Of a stretch of DNA of 64,000 bases, positions 30,022-36,795 are shown piece by piece (positions within the stretch are counted from its first letter, which is position 1; each line of letters begins with the position of its first letter). The stretch comes from Arthrobacter sp. C9C5. GTDB lineage: Bacteria > Actinomycetota > Actinomycetes > Actinomycetales > Micrococcaceae. The stretch lies in contig NZ_JABFMX010000007.1 of assembly GCF_013359735.1 (NCBI RefSeq), positions 62,001 to 126,000 of the forward strand, in the 5' to 3' direction. Made by a program: the position numbers and the translations under genes. A model generated the notes under the pieces. The model had not been told where the DNA came from and did not search any database. It saw nothing but the letters and a program-made list of their open reading frames with translations.

Positions 30022-30056
30022 GGTACAGATCGTAGTGGTACAGATCGTAGTGGTAC
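30022..30056. repeat. 15-bp direct repeat upstream of purA
   Basis: GGTACAGATCGTAGT occurs at 30022-30036 and again, immediately adjacent, at 30037-30051, followed by a third partial GGTAC. The repeat lies about 110-140 bp before the purA start and 35 bp after a TAAACT box (29982-29987), so it would be inside the purA leader. It may be a regulatory repeat or a recent slippage event. The rest of the 411-bp gap between the MetE-like gene and purA is the SAM riboswitch and divergent promoter DNA. Confidence 0.85.
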
Positions 30057-30161
30057 TGCGCACAGCGGTAGATTCGGGGCATTCTCATGAACGGCGCTGA
30101 GCTGCGTTGACCACCTGGTGAATCAAACGGAGTTCGGCCCGAACGAATGGGGGAGGATCCC

Positions 30162-31451
30162 ATGCCAGCAATCGTGATCGTCGGAGCCCAATGGGGCGAC
30201 GAAGGCAAAGGTAAGGCCACCGACCTGCTCGGCGGCCGTGTCGACTACGTCGTGAAGCCCAACGGCGGCAACAACGCCGGGCACACCGTCGTCGTGGGCG
30301 GTGAGAAGTATGAGCTGAAGCTCCTTCCGGCCGGCATCCTGAGCCCGAACGCAGTCCCGGTCATCGGCAACGGTTGCGTGGTGAACCTTGAAGCCCTGTT
30401 CCAGGAGATCGACGGCCTGGAAGCCCGCGGCGCGGACACCTCCAAGTTGCGCGTCTCCGCTAACGCCCACCTCGTGGCGCCGTACCACCAGGTGCTGGAC
30501 AAGGTCACCGAACGGTTCCTCGGCAGCCGCGCGATCGGCACCACCGGCCGCGGAATCGGGCCGGCCTACATGGACAAGGTGGCCCGCCTCGGCATCCGCG
30601 TGCAGGACGTGTTCGACGCGTCCATCCTGCGCCAGAAGGTCGAAGGCTCGCTGCGGCAGAAGAACGAACTGCTGGTCAAGGTCTACAACCGCCGGGACAT
30701 CGAGGTGGACGAGATCGTGGACTACTTCCTGTCCTTCGCCGAACGCCTGCGCCCGCTGGTCATCGACAGCACCTTCGTGCTGAACAAGGCGTTGGACGAG
30801 GGCAAGGTGGTCCTCATGGAGGGCGGCCAGGCCACGTTCCTGGACGTCGACCACGGCACCTACCCGTTCGTGACCTCCTCGAACCCGACCGCCGGCGGCG
30901 CCTCCGTGGGCTCGGGCATCGGCCCCACCCGGATCTCGCGCTCCATCGGCATCATCAAGGCCTACACCACGCGTGTCGGCGCCGGGCCGTTCCCCACGGA
31001 ACTGTTCGATGAGATGGGCCTGTACCTGCAGAAGACCGGCGGCGAGTTCGGCGTCAACACCGGCCGGCCGCGCCGCTGCGGCTGGTACGACGCCGTGCTG
31101 GCGCGCCACGCCTCGCGCGTAAACGGCTTCACCGACTACTTCGTCACCAAGCTGGACGTGCTCACCGGCATCGAGCAGATCCCGGTCTGTGTGGCCTATG
31201 ACGTCGACGGCGTCCGCCACGACGAAATGCCGATGACGCAGACCGAGTTCCACCACGCCAAGCCGATCTTCGAGTACTTCGAAGGCTGGACCGAGGACAT
31301 CACCGGTGCCCGCAGCCTGGACGACCTGCCGGAGAATGCGCGGAACTACGTGCTGGCCCTCGAGAAGCTCTCCGGCACCCGGTTCTCCGCGATCGGCGTC
31401 GGCCCGGACCGCGACCAGACCATCGTGGTCAACGACCTCATCAACGACTGA
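30162..31451 (+). CDS. purA: Adenylosuccinate synthetase
   Basis: A 429-residue cytosolic enzyme: IMP + aspartate + GTP gives adenylosuccinate, the first committed step to AMP. P-loop '[18 protein letters not shown]' at the N-terminus, '[16 protein letters not shown]', '[16 protein letters not shown]', '[16 protein letters not shown]' and '[16 protein letters not shown]' match the family over its full length. GGGAGG 6 nt before ATG 30162 fixes the start. It is monocistronic, closed by the hairpin at 31471. Confidence 0.97.
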   Translation: MPAIVIVGAQWGDEGKGKATDLLGGRVDYVVKPNGGNNAGHTVVVGGEKYELKLLPAGILSPNAVPVIGNGCVVNLEALFQEIDGLEARGADTSKLRVSANAHLVAPYHQVLDKVTERFLGSRAIGTTGRGIGPAYMDKVARLGIRVQDVFDASILRQKVEGSLRQKNELLVKVYNRRDIEVDEIVDYFLSFAERLRPLVIDSTFVLNKALDEGKVVLMEGGQATFLDVDHGTYPFVTSSNPTAGGASVGSGIGPTRISRSIGIIKAYTTRVGAGPFPTELFDEMGLYLQKTGGEFGVNTGRPRRCGWYDAVLARHASRVNGFTDYFVTKLDVLTGIEQIPVCVAYDVDGVRHDEMPMTQTEFHHAKPIFEYFEGWTEDITGARSLDDLPENARNYVLALEKLSGTRFSAIGVGPDRDQTIVVNDLIND

Positions 31452-31470
31452 CGCTTCAGTAACTGGCGCA

Positions 31471-31518
31471 CGACGGCGGCGGGTCACCTGCAATGGTGGC
31501 CCGCCGCCGTCGTCGTTA
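31471..31518 (+). terminator. Intrinsic terminator after purA
   Basis: An 18-bp stem (31471-31488 with 31495-31512, one G-U pair), 6-nt loop TGCAAT, then TCGTTAAAG. Strong GC stem 20 bp after the purA stop; the trailing T run is short, as is usual in high-GC actinobacteria. Confidence 0.85.
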
Positions 31519-31581
31519 AAGCCGCCGTCTGGGGCCGTCGCAGGGCCTGTCGAAAAAGAGAAAAGAAATTCTTATCGCTGC

Positions 31582-31609
31582 GTAACCTTTCGGGGTGTCC
31601 CAGCGATTA
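31582..31609 (+). promoter_or_regulatory. ECF-type (SigD-like) promoter GTAACC-N16-CGATTA
   Basis: GTAACC (31582-31587), a 16-bp spacer and CGATTA (31604-31609) match the bipartite pattern of ECF sigma promoters, and most closely the GTAAC...CGAT form reported for SigD of mycobacteria and corynebacteria. It would start transcription near 31616, just before the hairpin array and the secreted protein gene. The ECF sigma factor encoded downstream (32418) is the obvious candidate reader. Inference from sequence only. Confidence 0.6.
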
Positions 31610-31635
31610 CTCCTTTGTAAGCGCCGCCCGGAGCC

Positions 31636-31804
31636 CTGGTCCCCCCATCAGGCCCGGCCGGCCTTGTAGCGGAAGATCCGACCGGCGCCTGCCCCCATCA
31701 GGCGCTGGGGACTTCGAGAGAGATCCGACGGGCACCTGCCCCCATCAGGTGCCGACAGGACTTCGACCGTAAGTGCCGGCTGGCGCCTGCCCCCATCAGG
31801 CGCC
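31636..31804 (+). ncRNA. Four tandem C-loop hairpins in the leader of the secreted protein gene
   Basis: CCCCCATCAGG recurs at 31642, 31692, 31739 and 31790 (spacing 50, 47 and 51 bp). In copies 2-4 it forms the loop and 3' arm of a hairpin: GGCGCCTG/CAGGCGC(T), GGCACCTG/CAGGTGCC, TGGCGCCTG/CAGGCGCCA, each with loop CCCCCAT. The arms change together (C-G to T-A pairs) while the loop stays fixed, which is strong evidence for an RNA structure. Copy 1 has only a short stem. The C-rich loops recall the actinobacterial 6C RNA motif, but loop length and copy number differ. The array sits between the ECF-type promoter and the gene at 31842. Confidence 0.75.
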
Positions 31805-31841
31805 AGCCAGCCTTCAACCAACCAAAGGATGTACGTTTTTC

Positions 31842-32330
31842 ATGAAGAGTGTTAGCAAGACCACCAAGATTGCTGTCGGCGCCGCGATTCTCGCGGTCGG
31901 AGGTTTCTCCGGAATCGGCCTGGCCAACGCGGCCCAGACGTCCAGCACCCAGCAGGCTGAAGTGAACCACGCTACGCCCGCCACCCCCGCTGTTCCGGCT
32001 GTTCCGGCAACCACCGAACTGCCCGACGCACCGGCCACCCCGGCCGTTCCGGCCGTCCCGGCTACCCCGAACGCTGACGGTTCCGCCAAGGGCGACGCCA
32101 AGGGTGACGCCGATGTCGAGGGTACCGAGGGTTCCGCTGAGGGCTCTGTCTCCGCTGACAAGGACGGCGTAACCGTCGACGGTGCCGCTAACGCCAAGGG
32201 CGCCGCCGAGGCCAAGGCCCACGCCGGCGTAACCGTCGCAACCCCGGCTGTTCCCGCCGCCAAGGGCGCCCCGGCTGTCAAGGCCGTGCCGGCTGTTCCG
32301 TCGGTTGAGCAGCCCAAGCTCGACAAGTAA
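31842..32330 (+). CDS. Secreted Ala/Pro/Val-rich low-complexity protein
   Basis: A 162-residue protein with a signal peptide ('KIAVGAAILAVGGFSGIGLANAA', split here as KIAVGAAILAVGG + FSGIGLANAA), cut near residue 29. The mature part has 'TPAVPAVPAT' repeats, a central Gly/Asp/Lys-rich acidic stretch and a second 'PAVPAAKGAPAVKAVPAVPS' run. No cysteine, enzyme motif or sortase signal is visible. It is probably an extended wall-spanning or secreted protein. AAAGGA about 12 nt before ATG 31842. Preceded by the C-loop hairpin array and followed 88 bp later by the ECF sigma gene; a regulatory link is inferred. Confidence 0.7.
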   Translation: MKSVSKTTKIAVGAAILAVGGFSGIGLANAAQTSSTQQAEVNHATPATPAVPAVPATTELPDAPATPAVPAVPATPNADGSAKGDAKGDADVEGTEGSAEGSVSADKDGVTVDGAANAKGAAEAKAHAGVTVATPAVPAAKGAPAVKAVPAVPSVEQPKLDK

Positions 32331-32358
32331 GCACCAAACGCCTCTCTTCGGAGGCGAT

Positions 32359-32394
32359 GGGGTGCGGCCGCTAGACTATCGGGGGCCGCACCCC
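32359..32394. promoter_or_regulatory. 11-bp inverted repeat enclosing the -10 box of the sigma gene
   Basis: GGGGTGCGGCC (32359-32369) and GGCCGCACCCC (32384-32394) are perfect inverted repeats. The 14-bp interval contains TAGACT (32372-32377), the likely -10 of the sigma-factor gene starting at 32418. The repeat can be an operator that covers the promoter or a hairpin acting as terminator for the upstream gene; no T run follows, which favours an operator or mixed role. Confidence 0.6.
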
Positions 32395-32417
32395 AGCAGT
32401 AACGGAAGGAAAGCCTC

Positions 32418-32966
32418 TTGGCAGACCAGCTGAGCGATGACGAACTGTCAGCAGCTCTGGCTGGCGACCCGTCAGGGTTCAGCGCCGTTTACACCGTGAT
32501 CTCCCCGGCGGTGCTCGGCTACTTCCGGGCCAAGGGCGTCGACGACGCCGAGGCCCTCACCCAAGACGTCTTCGTGGACGTCCTGCCGAAACTGGCCAAC
32601 GTCACCGGCGGCCACACCGGGTTGCGGACCTTCATCTTCTCCGTCGCCCACGCCCGGCTGGTCGACCACCACCGGCGCGCCGAACGCACACCGTACCTGG
32701 CCGAATATGACCCGCTGAACGACGGGCGATATTCCGCCTCCGCGGAGGACGAGGCGCTCGGTTCGCTGGGCGGCCTGTCCCACACACTTGCCCGGCTCAA
32801 CGAAGAGCAACGGGAAGTCCTGGTCCTGCGGATCGTCGCAGACCTCTCCATCGATCAGGTGGCCGGCATCATGGGCAAGACCCCGGGTGCCATCAAACAG
32901 CTTCAGCGGCGCGGGCTCAATGCCTTGCGCGAACTTGTAACCGAAAAGGACCACGCAGCATCATGA
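32418..32966 (+). CDS. ECF-type RNA polymerase sigma factor
   Basis: A 182-residue sigma factor. Region 2: 'ALTQDVFVDVLPKL' and 'TFIFSVAHARLVDHHRRAER'. Region 4: 'LNEEQREVLVLRIVADLSID' with the recognition helix 'GIMGKTPGAIKQLQRRGL'. The short acidic linker and absent region 3 fit ECF sigma factors, and the general layout is SigD-like. The TTG start has AAGGAAA 6 nt upstream. Its stop overlaps the start of the next gene (ATGA), the usual arrangement for a sigma/anti-sigma pair. Targets probably include the promoter at 31582. Confidence 0.9.
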   Translation: MADQLSDDELSAALAGDPSGFSAVYTVISPAVLGYFRAKGVDDAEALTQDVFVDVLPKLANVTGGHTGLRTFIFSVAHARLVDHHRRAERTPYLAEYDPLNDGRYSASAEDEALGSLGGLSHTLARLNEEQREVLVLRIVADLSIDQVAGIMGKTPGAIKQLQRRGLNALRELVTEKDHAAS

Positions 32967-33691
32967 CCGGCACACGCGACCCCCAGCAGGATGGCAACAT
33001 CCAGGCGATGCTCCGTGACTCCGGACTCGAAGCTGCCACCGAACTCCGCAGCACCCTCGAGCAGCTTCAGGCACTGGTGCCGGAGCAGGCACCGGCGCCC
33101 CGGACCGACCTCGCCGCGCTGCTCTCCGCCGGTTCGGCCCGCGCGGTGGCCGGGCCCGCCGACGACCTTCCGTTCCGCCCCGCCGAGGACCTTCCCGACG
33201 GCGTGAGCAGCCTCGCGGACCGGCGACGCGGCCACAAACGCCGGATGGCCCTCATTGGTGGCGCCGTAATCGGTGCAATGAGCCTCGGCGCCGGGGCCGT
33301 GGCAGCCTCCAGCCATGACTTCCGTGAGAACGTGGGCCACACTCTCGGCGTTATTTTCCAGCCCGCGGCACCCACCCGAGCCCCGGCCCCTTCTGTCGGC
33401 ACGCCCTCGGATCTCCCGGCGGCCCCGGTTCCGGTGCCGGCTGGCACGTCCCCGTCCCTGACTGGTCCGGCGGCGCCCTCAGCCCAGGCAACGGCGCAGG
33501 TGCCGAAGCATGCAGGCCCCATCGCTACTCCTCCCGCCGTTGGCCGTGGGGGAGTCCTTCCGACGCCGGGACACCGGCCCGTGAAGCCCGGCTCCCAGGG
33601 CCAGAACGGCCGGGGCCTTGCTCCGGGCCCGCTGCCGACGTCGCCCACTCTTCCCGGGCTTCCGACTGCTCTCCCCACCGCCAAGCCGTAG
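32963..33691 (+). CDS. Probable membrane anti-sigma factor with Pro-rich exterior
   Basis: A 242-residue protein: about 90 cytosolic residues, a basic stop (RRRGHKRR), one transmembrane helix ('MALIGGAVIGAMSLGAGAVA'), then about 120 residues of Pro/Ala/Thr/Gly-rich extracellular sequence. The topology resembles RsdA-type anti-sigma factors, although no zinc-binding (ZAS) motif is visible in the cytosolic part. The start overlaps the sigma gene stop, implying a matched partner. The Pro-rich exterior may sense the cell wall (inference). Confidence 0.65.
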   Translation: MTGTRDPQQDGNIQAMLRDSGLEAATELRSTLEQLQALVPEQAPAPRTDLAALLSAGSARAVAGPADDLPFRPAEDLPDGVSSLADRRRGHKRRMALIGGAVIGAMSLGAGAVAASSHDFRENVGHTLGVIFQPAAPTRAPAPSVGTPSDLPAAPVPVPAGTSPSLTGPAAPSAQATAQVPKHAGPIATPPAVGRGGVLPTPGHRPVKPGSQGQNGRGLAPGPLPTSPTLPGLPTALPTAKP

Positions 33692-33728
33692 CGCGCCCCG
33701 CCTGGGCGTCCCGGTTTAGGGACCTCGT

Positions 33729-34226
33729 TTAGGCGAGTACCTGCCGCTTGGAGGAGATGACGCCGGTGTCGAAGCCCGCCAGATGGAGGCCGCCGTGGAA
33801 GCGGGCGTGCTCGATCTTCACGCAGCGGTCCATCACGACGTCGAGTCCGGCCGCCTCGGCTTCCTTCGCGACGTCCTCATGCCACGAGCCCAGCTGCAGC
33901 CAGAGCGTCTTGGCGCCCGCGGCGATGGCCTCGTCCAGCACACCGGGCAGGTCATCATGCTTGCGGAACACGTCGACGATGTCCGGGCTTTCCGGCAGGT
34001 CAGCGAGCGAAGCGTAGCTCGGCTCGCCCAGGATCTCCTTGACCACCGGGTTCACGAAGTAGACCTTGTAGCGGGTGGAGGACTGCAGGTAGGTCGCGAC
34101 GAAGTAGCTGGCCCGGGACGGCTTGTCCGAGGCGCCCACAATCGCGATCGTCTTGGCCTGGCGCAGCAGGGCCAGCCGCTCGGGCGCGGACGGGCCGGTC
34201 CAGGTACGGGTCTGTTCGGCGCTCAT
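33729..34226 (-). CDS. CoA-binding Rossmann-fold protein
   Basis: A 165-residue protein of the CoA_binding/YccU family: 'IAIVGASDKPSRASYFVATY', 'YKVYFVNPVVKEILG', 'ESPDIVDVFRKHDDLPGVLD' and 'LWLQLGSWHEDVA'. It resembles the CoA-binding module of succinyl-CoA synthetases but has no catalytic domain. Last gene of the SAM-riboswitch operon; its ATG overlaps the metY stop. A paralogue lies divergently at 42055. It may sense CoA or acyl-CoA for the operon (inference). Confidence 0.88.
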   Translation of the reverse strand: MSAEQTRTWTGPSAPERLALLRQAKTIAIVGASDKPSRASYFVATYLQSSTRYKVYFVNPVVKEILGEPSYASLADLPESPDIVDVFRKHDDLPGVLDEAIAAGAKTLWLQLGSWHEDVAKEAEAAGLDVVMDRCVKIEHARFHGGLHLAGFDTGVISSKRQVLA

Positions 34227-35578
34227 GCGCTTGCTCCGATCGTGCAGCTATCCGCGGGCAGGGCTTTCGGGGTGGATGTGTCCGGGGCTGGCTCTTCGGA
34301 TGCCGCGTCCAGGGCCTGGTCAAGGTCCCAGAGGATGTCATCGATGTCCTCCAGGCCAATCGAAATCCGGACGAGGTCCTCCGGGACGCCGGCGGATTCG
34401 AGCTGCGCCGGGCTGAGCTGCTGGTGGGTCGTGGAGCCGGGATGGATCACCAGGGTCCGCGAGTCGCCCACGTTGGCCAGGTGCGAGGCCAGCTGCAGCG
34501 ACTCGATGAACTTCTGGCCCGCGGCTCGGCCGCCCTTCACGCCGAAGGAGAACACCGAGCCGGGGCCCAGCGGCAGGTACTTCCGCGCCCGGTCGAAGTG
34601 CGGGTGCGAGGGCAGGCCGGAATAGTTCACATAGGCCACACGCTCGTCGGCTTCAAGCCATTCGGCCACGGCCTGGGCGTTCCTGAGGTGCTCGTCCAGG
34701 CGTTGCGGGAGCGTCTCCACGCCCTGCAGCAGCTGGAACGCCGACTGCGGGGACAGCGCGGGGCCGATGTCGCGCAACTGCTCGCAGCGCAGCTTGGTGA
34801 GGAAGCCGTACTCGCCGAAATTCCCCCACCAGGAGACGTTGCCGTAGGAGGCCACCGGTTCGGTCATGGTGGGGAACTTGCCGTTGCCCCAATTGAAGCG
34901 GCCGCTTTCGACGATGACGCCGCCGAGGGTGGTGCCGTGGCCGCCGAGGAACTTCGTGGCGGAGTGGATCACGATGTCCGCCCCGTGCTCGATCGGCCGC
35001 ACCAGATACGGGGTGCTCAAGGTGGCGTCGACGACGAGCGGGATGCCGGCGTCGTGCGCCACCTTCGCCAGGCCCTCAAGGTCCTGGACTTCCGACGACG
35101 GGTTGGCCACCACCTCGACGAAGATCGCCTTGGTGTTGTCCCGGACCGCCGCGGCGTAGTCCGCCGGGTCGGTGCCGGCCACGAACGTGGTGTCCACGCC
35201 GAAGCGGCGCAGCGTCACGTCCAGCTGGGTCACCGTGCCGCCGTAAAGCTGGGATGCCGCCACAATATGGTCGCCGGACTGGGTGAGCGCGGCAAAGGTA
35301 ATGAACTCCGCGGCCATGCCAGAGGACGTGGCCACCGCGCCGATGCCGCCCTCGAGCGAGGCGATGCGCTCTTCGAACGCGGCCACCGTGGGGTTGCCGA
35401 TCCGGGAGTAGATGTTGCCGTACTTCTGCAGCGCGAACAGGTTGGCGGCGTCCTGGGTGTCCTTGAACACGAAGGACGTCGTCTGGTAGATCGGCACGGC
35501 CCGGGCGCCGTGTTCGGCGTCGGGCGTGCCGCCGGCGTGCAGGGCGCGGGTGCGGAAACCGAATTTGCGGTCAGCCAT
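34223..35578 (-). CDS. metY: O-acetylhomoserine sulfhydrylase (PLP-dependent)
   Basis: A 451-residue Cys/Met-metabolism PLP enzyme. The PLP lysine is in 'ADIVIHSATKFLGGHGTTLG'; 'LYGGTVTQLDVTLRRFG' and 'VDATLSTPYLVRPIEHGADI' (20 residues) are typical of MetY rather than MetB/MetC. It makes homocysteine (from sulfide) or methionine (from methanethiol) from O-acetylhomoserine and releases acetate. The ATG shares bases with the sfnG stop. Within this operon it fixes sulfur liberated from organosulfur compounds, and the released acetate could be recycled by the Acs encoded two genes upstream. Confidence 0.93.
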   Translation of the reverse strand: MADRKFGFRTRALHAGGTPDAEHGARAVPIYQTTSFVFKDTQDAANLFALQKYGNIYSRIGNPTVAAFEERIASLEGGIGAVATSSGMAAEFITFAALTQSGDHIVAASQLYGGTVTQLDVTLRRFGVDTTFVAGTDPADYAAAVRDNTKAIFVEVVANPSSEVQDLEGLAKVAHDAGIPLVVDATLSTPYLVRPIEHGADIVIHSATKFLGGHGTTLGGVIVESGRFNWGNGKFPTMTEPVASYGNVSWWGNFGEYGFLTKLRCEQLRDIGPALSPQSAFQLLQGVETLPQRLDEHLRNAQAVAEWLEADERVAYVNYSGLPSHPHFDRARKYLPLGPGSVFSFGVKGGRAAGQKFIESLQLASHLANVGDSRTLVIHPGSTTHQQLSPAQLESAGVPEDLVRISIGLEDIDDILWDLDQALDAASEEPAPDTSTPKALPADSCTIGASA

Positions 35579-36795
35579 TACGCAGCCACCTCAACTTTCG
35601 CCGCCGGGGTCTGGGACAGGTCCAGCTCGACGTCGTGCTTGCGGGCGAGGCCCGCCTCGAGTTCGCGAACGATCGGCAGGACGTCCGTACCGAACGCGGC
35701 GACCTCCTCCTGGAAGTGCAGGTAGCCGGTGAGGAACAGGTTCACGCCGATCTTCTTGTACTCCACGATCCGCTCCGCGATCTGCTCCGGGGTGCCGATC
35801 AGCTGGGTCTTAAAACCGTCGTTGTACTGGACCAGGTCCTCGAAGCTGGAGTCGGCCCACATGCCCTTGCCGTCCTTCGTGGACGCTCCGGCTTCCTGGA
35901 CAGCGGCACGGAAGCCGTCGACGGCGGGCTTGTGCGCCTTCTCGACGATCTCGCGCAGGGTGTCGCGGGCTTCCTTCTCGGAATCACGGGCGATGACGAA
36001 GCCGTTCAGGCCAAAACGCGGGGAGGGGAGGTGGGAGGAACTCAGCGAGGCCAGTGCGCCCGGGGTGCCGCGGTGCGCCTCACCAGCGGAGGCAACCACG
36101 CCGGCGATGTTCTCCTTGAACCCTTCCAGGTCCTTGCCGTTGGAGAAGTACCAGTCCGCGACCCGGCCGGCCGTGGCCTGTGCCGCGGTGGAGTTGCCGC
36201 CGAAGAAGATCTCCGGGTGCGCGCGCCCGGGCACGTCGACGGGGGCCGGCTGCAGGGTGAAGTCGGTGATGTTGTAGTACTTGCCCGACTGGCTGTACTC
36301 CTGCTCGGTCCAGAGCCCGCGGAGGACGCGGATGAATTCCTCGGTCCGGACGTAGCGCTCGTCGTGTTCGAGCCATTCGAGGCCGAAGTTTTCGAACTCG
36401 GCCTTGAGCCAGCCGGAAACGATGTTCACGGCGGCGCGGCCGTTGGAGATGTGGTCCGCGGTGATGATGTACTTCGCCAGCACGCCGGGGTGCCACATGC
36501 CCGGGTGGACGGCGGAGATCACCTTGAGCCGCTCGGTGGCGGCCAGCAGGGCGAGGCTGAAGGAGGTGGCCTCGTGCTGCTTGTCCGCGCCATAGGAGGC
36601 GGCATAGCGGGTCTGGGTCAGCGCGTATTCAAAGCCGGAGTTCTCGGCGATCCGGGCCAGCTTCTTGTTGTACTCGAAGTCCCAGCCGGTGCGCTGTTCA
36701 ATGGTGGAAACCACCAGGCCGCCGGAGACGTTGGGGACCCAGTAGGCGAACTTCAGGGGTTCGGAAAGACGGGCGACGCTGCTGATGTCAGTCAT
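35578..36795 (-). CDS. sfnG: Dimethylsulfone monooxygenase-like FMN enzyme (SfnG family)
   Basis: A 405-residue luciferase-like (LLM) FMNH2-dependent monooxygenase. 'FAYWVPNVSGGLVVSTIEQR' at the N-terminus, 'HPGMWHPGVLAKYIITADHI', 'NIVSGWLKAEFENFG' and 'IFFGGNSTAAQATAGRVADW' fit the SfnG/SsuD branch, SfnG best. It would cleave dimethylsulfone or a related alkylsulfone to a sulfinate with reduced FMN and O2. A flavin reductase is not in the operon. Overlap with acs (36788-36795) shows co-transcription. Confidence 0.85.
   Translation of the reverse strand: MTDISSVARLSEPLKFAYWVPNVSGGLVVSTIEQRTGWDFEYNKKLARIAENSGFEYALTQTRYAASYGADKQHEATSFSLALLAATERLKVISAVHPGMWHPGVLAKYIITADHISNGRAAVNIVSGWLKAEFENFGLEWLEHDERYVRTEEFIRVLRGLWTEQEYSQSGKYYNITDFTLQPAPVDVPGRAHPEIFFGGNSTAAQATAGRVADWYFSNGKDLEGFKENIAGVVASAGEAHRGTPGALASLSSSHLPSPRFGLNGFVIARDSEKEARDTLREIVEKAHKPAVDGFRAAVQEAGASTKDGKGMWADSSFEDLVQYNDGFKTQLIGTPEQIAERIVEYKKIGVNLFLTGYLHFQEEVAAFGTDVLPIVRELEAGLARKHDVELDLSQTPAAKVEVAA

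Noticed and set aside
31636..31804. CRISPR-like array (regular 50-bp spacing)
   Set aside because: Repeats are only about 11 bp plus varying stems, the intervals are not spacer-like and no cas gene is present; the hairpin explanation fits better.
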